Shown: one piece after another, positions 1 through 8,229 of the stretch
Numbering within the stretch: position 1 is the stretch's first letter
How the letters are laid out: the number at the start of each line of letters is the position of its first letter
Assembly: GCA_963975425.1 (NCBI GenBank)
Contig: CAXBGS010000001.1
Coordinates: 434,001 to 498,000 of the forward strand
Direction: 5' to 3'
DNA length: 64,000 bases
DNA from: CAXBGS01 sp963975425
GTDB lineage: Bacteria; Planctomycetota; Planctomycetia; Pirellulales; Pirellulaceae
Position numbers and translations under genes: made by a program
Notes under the pieces: generated by a model
Told to the model about the DNA's origin: nothing
The model's database searches: none
What the model saw: the letters and a program-made list of their open reading frames with translations, nothing else

Positions 1-272
1 CGCTGGAGGATCTTCGGGATTTACTTTCCGAAGTTCGTGCCGCCGGTGAAAAAGGTCTGCAACTGACTCGCTTTAAAGGACTGGGCGAAATGAACGCCGA
101 GGAACTTCGCGAGACCACTCTTGATCCCGCCAACCGAACACTGATCAAGGTGAATTTGACCGACGCGGGCGCCGCCGATGAAATGTTCCGCCTGTTGATG
201 GGCGACAAAGTCGAACCGCGGCGCGAGTTCATCGAAAAGCATGCGCTTGATGTGCGAAACTTGGACGTTTGA
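1..272 (+). CDS. gyrB: DNA gyrase subunit B, C-terminal fragment
   Basis: The reading frame enters from the left edge (first full codon at base 3) and ends in TGA at 270-272. Its 89 residues match the extreme C-terminus of type II topoisomerase B subunits: RFKGLGEMNAEEL, then DPANRTL, then GDKVEPRREFIE, and the closing VRNLDV. The GEMNAEELRETT and EPRREFIE-x-HAL pattern is gyrase-like, whereas the second B subunit in this window (49757-51670) has the ParE-like RFKGLGEMMPKVLWETT ending. GyrB supplies the ATPase and TOPRIM parts of gyrase, which introduces negative supercoils. Only the Mg-binding/tail part is visible, so nothing can be said about start or regulation. Confidence 0.95.
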   Translation, partial: LEDLRDLLSEVRAAGEKGLQLTRFKGLGEMNAEELRETTLDPANRTLIKVNLTDAGAADEMFRLLMGDKVEPRREFIEKHALDVRNLDV

Positions 273-560
273 TCAGTTAGTCTAGCCGCTCTTGGTGCGC
301 TTCTCTTACCCAAGACCATCCCCTCGTTAGCCGTTTCGGCTAACTAATCTGGGTGCGCATTCGCGCCATGGGACTCCTAACCCGGACAACCGGTACGTTC
401 GGACTGATTGCCGTAACGTCAATGCTTCGTTGATCCGACTTTTTTGACTCATCAGATTCTTGTCGTACCTTTCACGTAGAGAGTGAGCGGATCGGTGTTC
501 GGTCCGCTGCCGGATGTCTCCTGAGCGTTTTTGCGTGACGGTGATGCCCGGTCAGCCTTG

Positions 561-681
561 CTCTTGACAAAGGCAAACCGGCCGAGAGGTCGGCACGCAA
601 AGCTACGGGTCCGTGGGAATCTGAAACGTTGTCTTTCGGGATGACAGATCTTGTTCCTCAGGATTGCCGGGCTGCCAAGGG
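561..681 (+). ncRNA. GEMM-I cyclic-di-GMP riboswitch in the flp leader
   Basis: The core sequence AAGGCAAACC (570-579) and CACGCAAAGC (594-603) flanks a 6-bp hairpin, CCGGCC/GGTCGG with a GAGA (GNRA) tetraloop. This is the diagnostic arrangement of the GEMM-I class. A second long arm follows, with GTTGTC/GATGAC inside GGGAA/TTCCT and TCC/GGA, as in the receptor arm. The closing P1 helix can form between 561-566 (CTCTTG) and 676-681 (CAAGGG). Aligning to the Vibrio Vc2 RNA from memory, the base at position 20 is G, the form expected for c-di-GMP rather than cGAMP. It lies about 130 nt before the flp start. Whether it controls termination, translation or stability is not shown; no U-tract terminator follows. 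Confidence 0.85.
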
Positions 682-733
682 AAACCAAGGCATGTCAACG
701 AACGTCGGAGACGAGGCTGCCCCCACTGTTGGA

Positions 734-752
734 CCAACTCACGTCGAGTTGG
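734..752 (+). promoter_or_regulatory. Hairpin between riboswitch and flp start
   Basis: A perfect 7-bp stem, CCAACTC / GAGTTGG, with a 5-nt loop lies between the riboswitch aptamer and the flp Shine-Dalgarno site. It has no U-tract, so it is not a classical terminator. It could be part of the riboswitch expression platform or an mRNA-stabilising stem. The assignment is by position only. Confidence 0.4.
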
Positions 753-814
753 CCCGTTAGTCATCGTCGAGAGTGTGACCTCATCGGTAGCACCTCATTC
801 GAGGAGAGATAGAT

Positions 815-1000
815 ATGAATAAGTTCGCAAATAGCGTTGTTGAGTTCCTGAAAGAAGAAGATGGACCAACAGCTGTTGAGTACGCCGTGATGCTCGCTCT
901 GATCGTCGTCGTTTGCTTGGGTACCGTCGGTACTCTGGGCAGCAAAGCAGAAGAGAAGTTCAAGAAAGTTAGCGACAGCCTTTCGGGCACAACTAACTAG
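815..1000 (+). CDS. flp: Flp/Fap type IVb pilin
   Basis: This 61-residue protein has the complete Flp prepilin signature. A short charged leader (MNKFANSVVEFLKEEDG) is followed by the cleavage site G|PTAVEYAVM and a hydrophobic helix (LALIVVVCLGTVGTL), then a short polar tail. The Glu at mature position 5 (PTAVE) is conserved in type IV pilins. After processing by the prepilin peptidase (cpaA, next in line) it should assemble the Tad adhesion fibre. A good Shine-Dalgarno site (GAGGAGA) sits just upstream of the ATG. It is the first gene of the pilus locus and its long leader carries a c-di-GMP riboswitch, so pilin level is probably tied to the surface-attachment second messenger. Confidence 0.95.
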   Translation: MNKFANSVVEFLKEEDGPTAVEYAVMLALIVVVCLGTVGTLGSKAEEKFKKVSDSLSGTTN

Positions 1001-1090
1001 TTCAGCGATCGATTTTGATGTGGCGCGAAAGTTCTTGCCGGAGTCGCTGCATCAAAGTCGAATCCCATTGCTGTCTTAACGCTTTTCCGG

Positions 1091-1113
1091 TGGCGACCAT
1101 ATCTCGGTCGCCA
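1091..1113 (+). promoter_or_regulatory. Stem-loop downstream of flp
   Basis: A perfect 8-bp stem (TGGCGACC / GGTCGCCA) with a 7-nt loop lies about 90 bases after the flp stop. There is no T-run, so it is more likely an mRNA 3'-end or stability element that separates highly expressed pilin message from the downstream assembly genes than a strong intrinsic terminator. Confidence 0.45.
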
Positions 1114-1153
1114 TCGGAACGCGTTGAGATACCAAACCCTTCAAGATGATCGA

Positions 1154-1264
1154 ATGAATTATCCGCTACTTCCAGCCGACGCCGCCGCCTACGCTTGGCA
1201 ACTTTCGTGTTGCTTGGTCACGCTGCTGTTCGCCATGTTCAGTTGGATGATCGGACCACGCTAA
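1154..1264 (+). CDS. Candidate 36-residue membrane microprotein between flp and cpaA
   Basis: An ATG at 1154 opens 36 codons ending in TAA at 1262-1264. The product begins MNYPLLPADAAAYAWQ and continues into a hydrophobic stretch (LVTLLFAMFSWMI) that could span a membrane once, ending GPR. It lies alone in the 369-base gap between flp and cpaA, after the flp stem-loop. The Shine-Dalgarno site is poor. I do not recognise a family. A small membrane component of the Tad machine is possible by position only. It could also be a chance ORF; conservation of the frame in related genomes would settle it. Confidence 0.4.
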   Translation: MNYPLLPADAAAYAWQLSCCLVTLLFAMFSWMIGPR

Positions 1265-1369
1265 ACCGCTAAGCAAACAAATCCGGGCGGGTCGCACGCT
1301 GCCCAACCACTACCTATCCGCACACATCCGCGAATCCGATTCGCGTTACCAAATACGGGGAAGAGAATT

Positions 1370-1927
1370 ATGGCCATCGTTTTTCAAGCCATCGCAGAGA
1401 ATTGGATCGTTTGGTTCGTCGCAGCCGTTTTGGTCGTCGCTGCGGTCATCGACGGAATGATCTTGAAGGTTCCTAACTGGCTAACCTTTCCCTTCATCGT
1501 TTGTGGCTGGATTCACTGGACGATCGAGAGCGGGTTCAGTGGTTTGGGCTGGAGCCTGACCGGAACCATCGTCGGTATGGTGCTATTGCTCGTCCTACGA
1601 AATGTCGGCGGCATGGGTGCCGGTGACGTGAAACTGCTGGCCGGTGTCGGCGCCTGGTTGGGCGCCATGGTGACATTGAAAGCATTCGCGGCAACCGCAA
1701 TTGTCGGCGGAATCATGGCTCTTGTGATGATCGGCATGAGCGGCAACTGGTTCAAACACTACGCGATGGCTCGCCAGATCATCGAAGAGTGGAAAACGAT
1801 CCGAAATCCGTCCAAATTGGCCGCAATCGCCCGGGAACGTAAGCCAACGATGAAGCTGTTGCCTTACGGAATCCCCATGGCAATCGGCTCAATCGCGTAC
1901 TTCGCCTTCGCCGGAATGATGTCTTAA
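1370..1927 (+). CDS. cpaA: Prepilin peptidase, A24 family (CpaA/TadV)
   Basis: A 185-residue polytopic membrane protein with the GxGD aspartyl protease signature in GGMGAGDVKLLAG (about residues 82-94), where the Asp is catalytic. An earlier acidic residue in AAVIDGMILKVPNW (about residues 24-37) is a candidate for the second catalytic Asp. It lacks the N-terminal methyltransferase domain of PilD-type enzymes, as is usual for Tad-specific peptidases. It should cleave the Flp leader at G|P in the inner membrane. It follows flp and precedes cpaB. The N-terminus MAIVFQAIAENWIVWF starts directly with a membrane helix, which supports this ATG; GGGGAAGAGAAT precedes it as a Shine-Dalgarno site. Confidence 0.93.
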   Translation: MAIVFQAIAENWIVWFVAAVLVVAAVIDGMILKVPNWLTFPFIVCGWIHWTIESGFSGLGWSLTGTIVGMVLLLVLRNVGGMGAGDVKLLAGVGAWLGAMVTLKAFAATAIVGGIMALVMIGMSGNWFKHYAMARQIIEEWKTIRNPSKLAAIARERKPTMKLLPYGIPMAIGSIAYFAFAGMMS

Positions 1928-2166
1928 GTCCGGCGGCTGGTAAAAGCAGCAATTGGAAAACTGCAACGACTAGGCACTGCAGCAGCTCTAAGCAAACCGT
2001 GCCGGTCACATGGACATTAGCCCGCTGACGTTACGGGTTGCAGCGATACCACTTGATACACCGAAAACCTCTGTGAGTCGGGTTGCTTCGCAGATGCGTC
2101 GTATTCCAACTGGCGTTGCCCGCTCGAAAGTAGCGCCGCCATCACTTTTCAAATGTGACCAAAGTC

Positions 2167-3273
2167 ATGCGAAATAAATCACTCTTTCTGCTGCTTGCGT
2201 GCGTTTGCGGAACCATTGCCGCGATCGGGGTTAGCCGTTGGATGCAGGCCCAGAACACCGGCAATGTTCTCGAAACGGTTGAGATTTTCGTAACCGCTCA
2301 GGCCATCGCCGGAAATGAGGAGATCACCGCTGAAAAGATACGGCTGGAACAATGGCCTGCGGACAAAGTGCCCGAGGGTGCAACCAATGACATCGCGACA
2401 CTGGAAGGCCAGTACGCCAAACAAGCATTTTACGCCGGTGAGCCAGTGTTGCCGGTCAAGCTGATCGCTGACAAAGACGCAGTCATCGTTCCTAAAGGGT
2501 TCATCGTTGTTTCGATGAAAGCAGATTCAGAAAACGGAATCGCCAGCCTGGTTCGACAAGGCGACCGCGTCGATGTGAACGGGTACTTCAAGAAAAGCGA
2601 AGTCATCCCACGCACGATGTTAAAGACCGTGCTGGCCGGCGTCCGCGTGTTCGCGATCGACGGTGAAACGAAACGCAAAGAGGACGACGAAGAACGTCGC
2701 GGATATGCACCTCGCACCATTTCGTTGTTGATTCGCAAGGCGGACAACGAGGCTTGGAACTATGCTCGCGAGCTGGGCAAACTCTCGCTCAGCCTGGGTG
2801 CTCCTGGGGACTATCCCGACACCGTTGACGATCAAGAAATCAGCGACTCGGCTGCCGGATTCATGACATGGCTGGCCGATTATCAAGAACAAAAACAAGC
2901 CGCATTGTTGGCCGCACAACAAAGCGACGAAGACGACATCGTTGTTGAAACCCCCGCACCGAAACGAAACACGTGGCGGATGGTCAAAATGGTCAACGGC
3001 GAAATGATCGAATACGAGTTCACCGAAGGCAGTTCTGTGCCGCGGATCGTCAATCAGACAGGCGGATTGACCGGCGATCTTGAAGACCAAGAACTAACGG
3101 ACGGCCCACTGCAAAGCGGCCGCGACGAAGCCCCCGCTGGTGAAGATGACGAGTACGGCTATCTGTCGGGAGAAGACAGTCCATTCTTCCAAGGCGGCCA
3201 AACATCAACGGCAGGCTCCGGAAACCCGATGACATCGGGCCGCGGAACGGGCCGCAGTTACCCGAGCAATTGA
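2167..3273 (+). CDS. cpaB: Flp pilus assembly protein CpaB (RcpC)
   Basis: About 368 residues. The N-terminus (MRNKSLFLLLACVCG) is a membrane anchor typical of CpaB, and a SAF/antifreeze-like beta-clip region follows. The body contains VTAQAIAGNEEITAEKIRLE (SAF) and SVKLIADKD-like and MKADSENGIASLVRQGDRVDV patterns of the RcpC/CpaB domain. The C-terminal 120 residues are low-complexity, acidic and Gly/Ser-rich. The protein sits in the periplasm next to the secretin and helps assemble the Tad outer-membrane channel. The frame is open to a GTG at 2155, but the ATG at 2167 gives the family-typical N-terminus, so it is preferred; neither has a strong Shine-Dalgarno site. A gap of about 240 bases precedes it. 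Confidence 0.9.
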   Translation: MRNKSLFLLLACVCGTIAAIGVSRWMQAQNTGNVLETVEIFVTAQAIAGNEEITAEKIRLEQWPADKVPEGATNDIATLEGQYAKQAFYAGEPVLPVKLIADKDAVIVPKGFIVVSMKADSENGIASLVRQGDRVDVNGYFKKSEVIPRTMLKTVLAGVRVFAIDGETKRKEDDEERRGYAPRTISLLIRKADNEAWNYARELGKLSLSLGAPGDYPDTVDDQEISDSAAGFMTWLADYQEQKQAALLAAQQSDEDDIVVETPAPKRNTWRMVKMVNGEMIEYEFTEGSSVPRIVNQTGGLTGDLEDQELTDGPLQSGRDEAPAGEDDEYGYLSGEDSPFFQGGQTSTAGSGNPMTSGRGTGRSYPSN

Positions 3274-3477
3274 CTTAACGTTTTTGGCGGACCGTGATCG
3301 TCGCGTCTTCACCGACGCGGTGATGCCATCACTCGATGCCAACGACGTGACCTATTTTTTGAACTTACCACTGTTACTCGCACGGACCATGTGATCGTCT
3401 CAGGCTTGAATGCTTGAAACGCGTCACTCACGTTCTCGGACGGATTCGAGAATTGGTTCCGCAAGGATGCAATCGCG

Positions 3478-4998
3478 ATGAAAACGTTCCGACCGACGAC
3501 GAGAAGCGCCGCGTCATTCCTGCTGGCTGCTGTTGTGGCGGCAGTGGGCGCGAACCAGGCCGCGGCCGAGTACGGCCAGGTCCAACTGGTATCGAGTACT
3601 TCCGCAGTCAACCACGAGATTTCTCAGTCGGTTGAGCGGCTCGAGATGCTCGTCAAAAGCAGCCGCATTCTGACGTTGGATGAGCGAATCCCGAAGTTCC
3701 AAGTGCACAACGAAGAAGTGATTGGTGCGACGCCCGTTTCGCAAAATCAATTGCAAATCTTTGCCAAGGCCCCCGGCACCACTCAGGTGAACATGTGGGA
3801 CACCAACGACAAACAGTACACCGTTGACATCACCGTGCACGCGGATGCTCGTGAAGTCGAAGGCATCCTGAGCTCGCAGTTGCCGCTGGCCGCACTGAAA
3901 GTAATGCCGGTCAACAGCAGCGCGATTATCTCGGGTTATGTCACCAGCGTCGACGACGTCGACCGTGCTGTTGCGATCGTCGAACAGTTCTATACCACCG
4001 TCGTGAACAACATTCAGGTCGTCGGTGTTCAGCAAGTTTTGCTGCACACACGTATCATGGAAGTCTCGCGAACCAAGCTTCGCGACCTGGGAATCGACTG
4101 GGGCGTGATCAACGGTGACTCGCTGTTCGCCTCGGGCGTCGTGGGTCTGGTCGATGCCAACGCGTCAACTTTCGCCGGCCTGGAGCCGGGTGCCGTTGAA
4201 GCGACCAACCGAATCTACAGCGGCAGCGCCAACTTCGAAGCACTGGTCACCGCACTGCGTCAACAAGACTTGCTGAAAATGTTGGCCGAACCGACCGTGG
4301 TCGCGACCCACGGACGTCCAGCCCGTTTCACCGTCGGTGGTACCGTCCCGTACATCATTCCGGCCGGCGATGGTGCCGTCACGATTAACTTTGAAGAGTT
4401 CGGCACGTCGGTCGACTTTCTGCCGTTCGTCGTCGGTCCCGGCCGCATCCGTTTGGAAGTTCGCCCGGAAGTGAAAGAGCCTGATGATTCACGTTCGATC
4501 AACTCCGGTGGTATTCTCGTGCCGGCGTTCACGCAGCGTTACGTCGAAACCGCCGTCGAACTGCAAGCGGGTCAAACCTTTGCGATCGCCGGTTTGTTGC
4601 AAAGCCGTACCGAAGCTGTCACTCGCGGAACACCATTGCTCGGCGAACTTCCCTACATCGGAACCTTTTTCCGCCGAGTGACCGAACGCCGCAATGACAT
4701 CGAATTGCTGATCACCGTCACGCCTGAACTTGTCGATGCGATGGACCCACACGAAGTGCCCGCCGGTGGCCCAGGTCTGAATTCGATGTCGCCTAACGAT
4801 CATGACCTGTATATCAACGGACACATCGAAGTGCCCAACTTGCTGGGTGGCGACGGATGCAGCGTGATCGGTGACGGTTACACGCCGGCAGCCGGCCACG
4901 GGCAGCCCGGGTCGATCATCCCGCCCGGTGCCATCGTTCCGGGTGCTGAACCCGCAATCGTCGGCGAAGGCGTGATCATTTCACAGCCCAGTTTTTGA
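3478..4998 (+). CDS. cpaC: Tad pilus secretin CpaC (RcpA)
   Basis: 506 residues. A Sec signal peptide ends near residue 30 (QAAA|EYG). Residues 50-130 form the pilus-assembly N-domain found in RcpA/CpaC (DERIPKFQVHNEEVIGATP). A BON/N1-like region follows around 140-180. The secretin beta-domain runs from about 185 to 420, with LLHTRIMEVSRTKLRDLG at its entry and the conserved closing patterns AGQTFAIAGLL and TPLLGELPYIGTFFRR. It forms the outer-membrane ring through which the Flp pilus exits. The tail after 430 is Gly/Pro-rich. It lies 204 bases after cpaB and 110 before cpaE, in the same direction, so probably one transcription unit. Confidence 0.95.
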   Translation: MKTFRPTTRSAASFLLAAVVAAVGANQAAAEYGQVQLVSSTSAVNHEISQSVERLEMLVKSSRILTLDERIPKFQVHNEEVIGATPVSQNQLQIFAKAPGTTQVNMWDTNDKQYTVDITVHADAREVEGILSSQLPLAALKVMPVNSSAIISGYVTSVDDVDRAVAIVEQFYTTVVNNIQVVGVQQVLLHTRIMEVSRTKLRDLGIDWGVINGDSLFASGVVGLVDANASTFAGLEPGAVEATNRIYSGSANFEALVTALRQQDLLKMLAEPTVVATHGRPARFTVGGTVPYIIPAGDGAVTINFEEFGTSVDFLPFVVGPGRIRLEVRPEVKEPDDSRSINSGGILVPAFTQRYVETAVELQAGQTFAIAGLLQSRTEAVTRGTPLLGELPYIGTFFRRVTERRNDIELLITVTPELVDAMDPHEVPAGGPGLNSMSPNDHDLYINGHIEVPNLLGGDGCSVIGDGYTPAAGHGQPGSIIPPGAIVPGAEPAIVGEGVIISQPSF

Positions 4999-5108
4999 TC
5001 TAAAACGTTTGATGCGAGGCAGCCGCCGGTCGTCCCGGCGGCATGCTCGTTGGACAATGTGATAAGCCCATCGGCTGAACATCAAGTACTGATTGGATTG
5101 TTTTCACT

Positions 5109-6323
5109 ATGAGTAACGTGCTTCGCATTGCATTGGTTGACCCCAATGACACCAATCGTGAATCCGTTAAATCGATGCTCTTGTCGATGGACACGGTTTG
5201 GTTGGAAGCCGATTGTTCGCGATACGAGTTTTTTCCTGACGTCATTGAACAAACCGCGCCCGACGTGGGCGTGATCGCGTTGGACACCGATCCTGAACGT
5301 GCGATCGAGCTAATTCAGCGACTTTCAAACGACGCGCCAGACACCGCGATCCTGGCAGCCAGCGAGAACACCGACGGACACCAAATCCTGCGGACCATTC
5401 GGGCCGGTGCACGTGAATTCTTGACCATGCCGATCTCGCACGAGGACTTGTCCAGTGCGCTGGGACGCGTCAGCCAACAGAAATTCGGCGCCAGCGACGG
5501 TGGTGGAAGATCATGCGAAGTCATCGCGGTTGCGGGTGCAACCGGTGGTGTTGGAACAACCAGCACCGCAGTTAACCTCGGGTGCGTCCTTGCCGAGAAC
5601 CCGCAAAACAGTGTTGCCTTGCTGGACTTGGATCTTGCGCTCGGTGATGCAGACGTGTTCTTGGACGCGATCCCCGATTACACGCTTGCCGATGTGGTTC
5701 AAAACATCTCGCGACTGGATATTCAACTGCTGAAGCGTTCGTTGACCAAGCACAGCAGCGGATTGTACCTGCTGCCTCGGCCGGTCGAATTGCACGACAC
5801 GCTTTCGATCACCGAAGAGAGCCTGCGCAAAGTGATCGGCCTGTTGAAGGCATCTTTCACACACTTGATCGTTGATCTGTCGAAAACGTACAGCTCTGTG
5901 GATATGGCCGCGATTGAAAGCGCGAGCAAAGTTCTGCTGGTCACCCAGTTGGATCTCCCATGCCTGCGCAACGTCGTACGACTGATGATGAGCTTTGAAG
6001 AGATTGAGGGTTTGCAGAGCAAAGTCGAAATCGTCGTCAATCGAGCCGGGTTGGACTCGGGACAAATCAGTTTAAAGAAAGCCAAAGAGTCGCTCGGACG
6101 CGAGATCTTTGCATTGCTGCCTAACGATTATCGCACGATGGTCGAAGTCCGCAACAACGGTGTACCGCTGATCGTGCAGGCACCCAAGGCCGCGATCACG
6201 ACGGCGATTCGTGACCTAGCGCACAAACTGCATGGCAATCAAGATGCCGCCGCAGCCGATGAGGGGTCCGCCAAGAGCGGCGACAGCAAGTGGAAAAAGT
6301 TCTGGCCCGGCGCCAAAGCGTAG
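5109..6323 (+). CDS. cpaE: Pilus localisation ATPase CpaE (TadZ)
   Basis: 404 residues with two parts. Residues 1-125 resemble a response-regulator receiver (RIALVDPNDTNRESV at the start), but the conserved Lys near its end is missing (LTMPISHEDL), so phosphotransfer is doubtful. Residues 135-375 are a ParA/MinD-type ATPase with a deviant Walker A, GATGGVGTTSTAVN (about 144-157), and a switch region LLDLDLALGDAD. CpaE/TadZ proteins place the pilus machine at a cell pole. A short 11-bp tandem repeat (CAAAGCGTAGC) covers the stop codon. This is the last pilus gene here; cpaF, tadB and tadC, which normally follow directly, are found about 50 kb away. Confidence 0.93.
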   Translation: MSNVLRIALVDPNDTNRESVKSMLLSMDTVWLEADCSRYEFFPDVIEQTAPDVGVIALDTDPERAIELIQRLSNDAPDTAILAASENTDGHQILRTIRAGAREFLTMPISHEDLSSALGRVSQQKFGASDGGGRSCEVIAVAGATGGVGTTSTAVNLGCVLAENPQNSVALLDLDLALGDADVFLDAIPDYTLADVVQNISRLDIQLLKRSLTKHSSGLYLLPRPVELHDTLSITEESLRKVIGLLKASFTHLIVDLSKTYSSVDMAAIESASKVLLVTQLDLPCLRNVVRLMMSFEEIEGLQSKVEIVVNRAGLDSGQISLKKAKESLGREIFALLPNDYRTMVEVRNNGVPLIVQAPKAAITTAIRDLAHKLHGNQDAAAADEGSAKSGDSKWKKFWPGAKA

Positions 6324-6443
6324 CCAAAGCGTAGCCACTGCGAGCCTTGACGCAAACGGCGGCATCGCGGCACACGCCGACGTCGTCCCAATGGTTACTT
6401 GCCCATTCAAATGCGGTTCGCCAGCCCGGCGAATTCGATTCGC

Positions 6444-7970
6444 CTAGTGGGCCGCGGAATCCTCAATCCAACGAACCAACGTTCGGACCATCACCCCGGT
6501 CGCACCGGCATCCCGATGCGGCTTGGGTTGATCCGAGAACGCCGGTCCGGCGATATCCATGTGCAGCCACGGCACGTCCCCGACAAAATTCTCTAAGAAT
6601 TTCGCGGCAGTTATCGCTCCGCCGAATCGACCCTCACCGGTATTCTTGATGTCGGCGACCTTGCTTTTGATTTGTTCGTTGTAAAAGCGATGCATCGGCA
6701 GTTGCCAAACACGCTCGCCCTCGTTGTCGGCGACGCGAATGACTTCGTCACAGAGTGCTGAGTTGTTGGTCATCAATGCGGCCACTTCGGTCCCCAGTGC
6801 CACCAGCGATGCACCGGTAAGAGTTGCCAAATCGATCATCGCACTGGGTTGAAACTGGATTGCCACGTCCAACGTGTCAGCCAAAACCACTCTGCCTTCC
6901 GCGTCGGTGTTCATGATCTCGATCGTTTTGCCACTGCGCGTCTCGATCACGTCGCCCAGTTTGTAACTGTCACCGCTGACCATGTTTTCGGCCAATCCAC
7001 AAAGCCCGATCACATTGCGTTTGACGCCCAGTCGCTTGAGCGCCAACATCGCTCCCACGACCGTTGCGGCCCCGGCCATGTCACACTTCATCGCGACCAT
7101 CCCTTCGCTGGGCTTTAGCGACAGACCGCCACTGTCAAACGTGACGCCTTTGCCGACCAAGGCGATGGGTGGTTCCGATCCGCCGCCATCGTGACGCATG
7201 ATGACCAGACGGGGCGGGCGAGTGGATCCGCGGCCGACCGCCAGGATCGCGCGGCATCCCTCCTCATCCAGTTTTTTCTCGTCCCAGGTTTCGATCGTCA
7301 GTCCGGCGTCATCCGCCAACGCGGTCGCCCTTGCCGCAAAGCTTTCTGGATAGATAACCGCGGGCGGTTCGTTCACCAATCGCCGTGTTTGGTTGATCGC
7401 GTCCCCGATGACTCGGCCTCGCTGCAGCGCCTCGTCCGTGATGCCGCTGAACCGAATCACATCGGGCACGATGAGCGCGGCTTCGTCTTGATAGATCGCT
7501 TGTCCCTCGCACCCGTGCAAAGCTCCTGTGACAAGGACGTCATGGGCAGCGGACGAAAAAGATTCCGCAAGTGCAATGGTGATGCTGCCGCGTGGCCGGT
7601 CGGCCAGCTTTCGAATCACGGCGGCCGAAAGTTCCATCGCCCGGCGACGCTCTGGATCGTCGTCGGCCGCCGCGGCCTCTTTGCCAAGTCCGACCGCCAA
7701 AACGACGGCCGGTAACGGATCGGCGTCAGGCGGTGAAGAGTCAGCTAAGGCGGCAAGCGCGATCATCGTCATCTCACCCGCCTTGCCACGGATTTGGCCA
7801 GACTGAACCAAACGTGAAATCACGCCGCCGCATTCGGCGTCAAGTTTCGCCAATGTCGCGGACAAGGTCCCGTCTTGGGTCAATCCGGCAACGATGACTT
7901 CCGTATCAGCAAGGGTACCGGCGGGAATGGCTTCCAGCTTTGGCGAGGGCAATGGCAGGCTTTCCAACAT
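6444..7970 (-). CDS. pepA: Leucyl aminopeptidase, M17 family
   Basis: 508 residues, a typical length for PepA. The C-terminal half has the M17 metal and active-site motifs: VGKGVTFDSGGLSLKP (Lys and Asp metal ligands) and the family signature NTDAEGR followed by VVLADTL, then DLATLTGAS and a C-terminal HMDIAGPA. The N-terminal 160 residues are the variable macro-like domain. The enzyme removes N-terminal residues, preferring Leu, from peptides in the cytoplasm, usually as a hexamer with two divalent metals. It converges with cpaE across a 120-base gap and diverges from ubiD. Confidence 0.96.
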   Translation of the reverse strand: MLESLPLPSPKLEAIPAGTLADTEVIVAGLTQDGTLSATLAKLDAECGGVISRLVQSGQIRGKAGEMTMIALAALADSSPPDADPLPAVVLAVGLGKEAAAADDDPERRRAMELSAAVIRKLADRPRGSITIALAESFSSAAHDVLVTGALHGCEGQAIYQDEAALIVPDVIRFSGITDEALQRGRVIGDAINQTRRLVNEPPAVIYPESFAARATALADDAGLTIETWDEKKLDEEGCRAILAVGRGSTRPPRLVIMRHDGGGSEPPIALVGKGVTFDSGGLSLKPSEGMVAMKCDMAGAATVVGAMLALKRLGVKRNVIGLCGLAENMVSGDSYKLGDVIETRSGKTIEIMNTDAEGRVVLADTLDVAIQFQPSAMIDLATLTGASLVALGTEVAALMTNNSALCDEVIRVADNEGERVWQLPMHRFYNEQIKSKVADIKNTGEGRFGGAITAAKFLENFVGDVPWLHMDIAGPAFSDQPKPHRDAGATGVMVRTLVRWIEDSAAH

Positions 7971-8229
7971 ACTTTCCAGCTTTTCTGCGAGTGAACAATC
8001 CGTGGGCCGTTAGTCTAGCGCTCCGATCGCGGTTATCCTACCCGCGTAAAGTCGGCGTGACCGAATCGATCCGCTCGCAGACCCGATTGATCTGGTTGTG
8101 GACCTGATCGGACCGCGAGACGCCCCAATCGACTCGCCTGCAATCCGGGTCGGGCCGCCCACGACGTTGTCCGCACCTGGACATTGCCTGCCACCTGATT
8201 CACCCCCCTGCTTGATTGACAATCCACTC

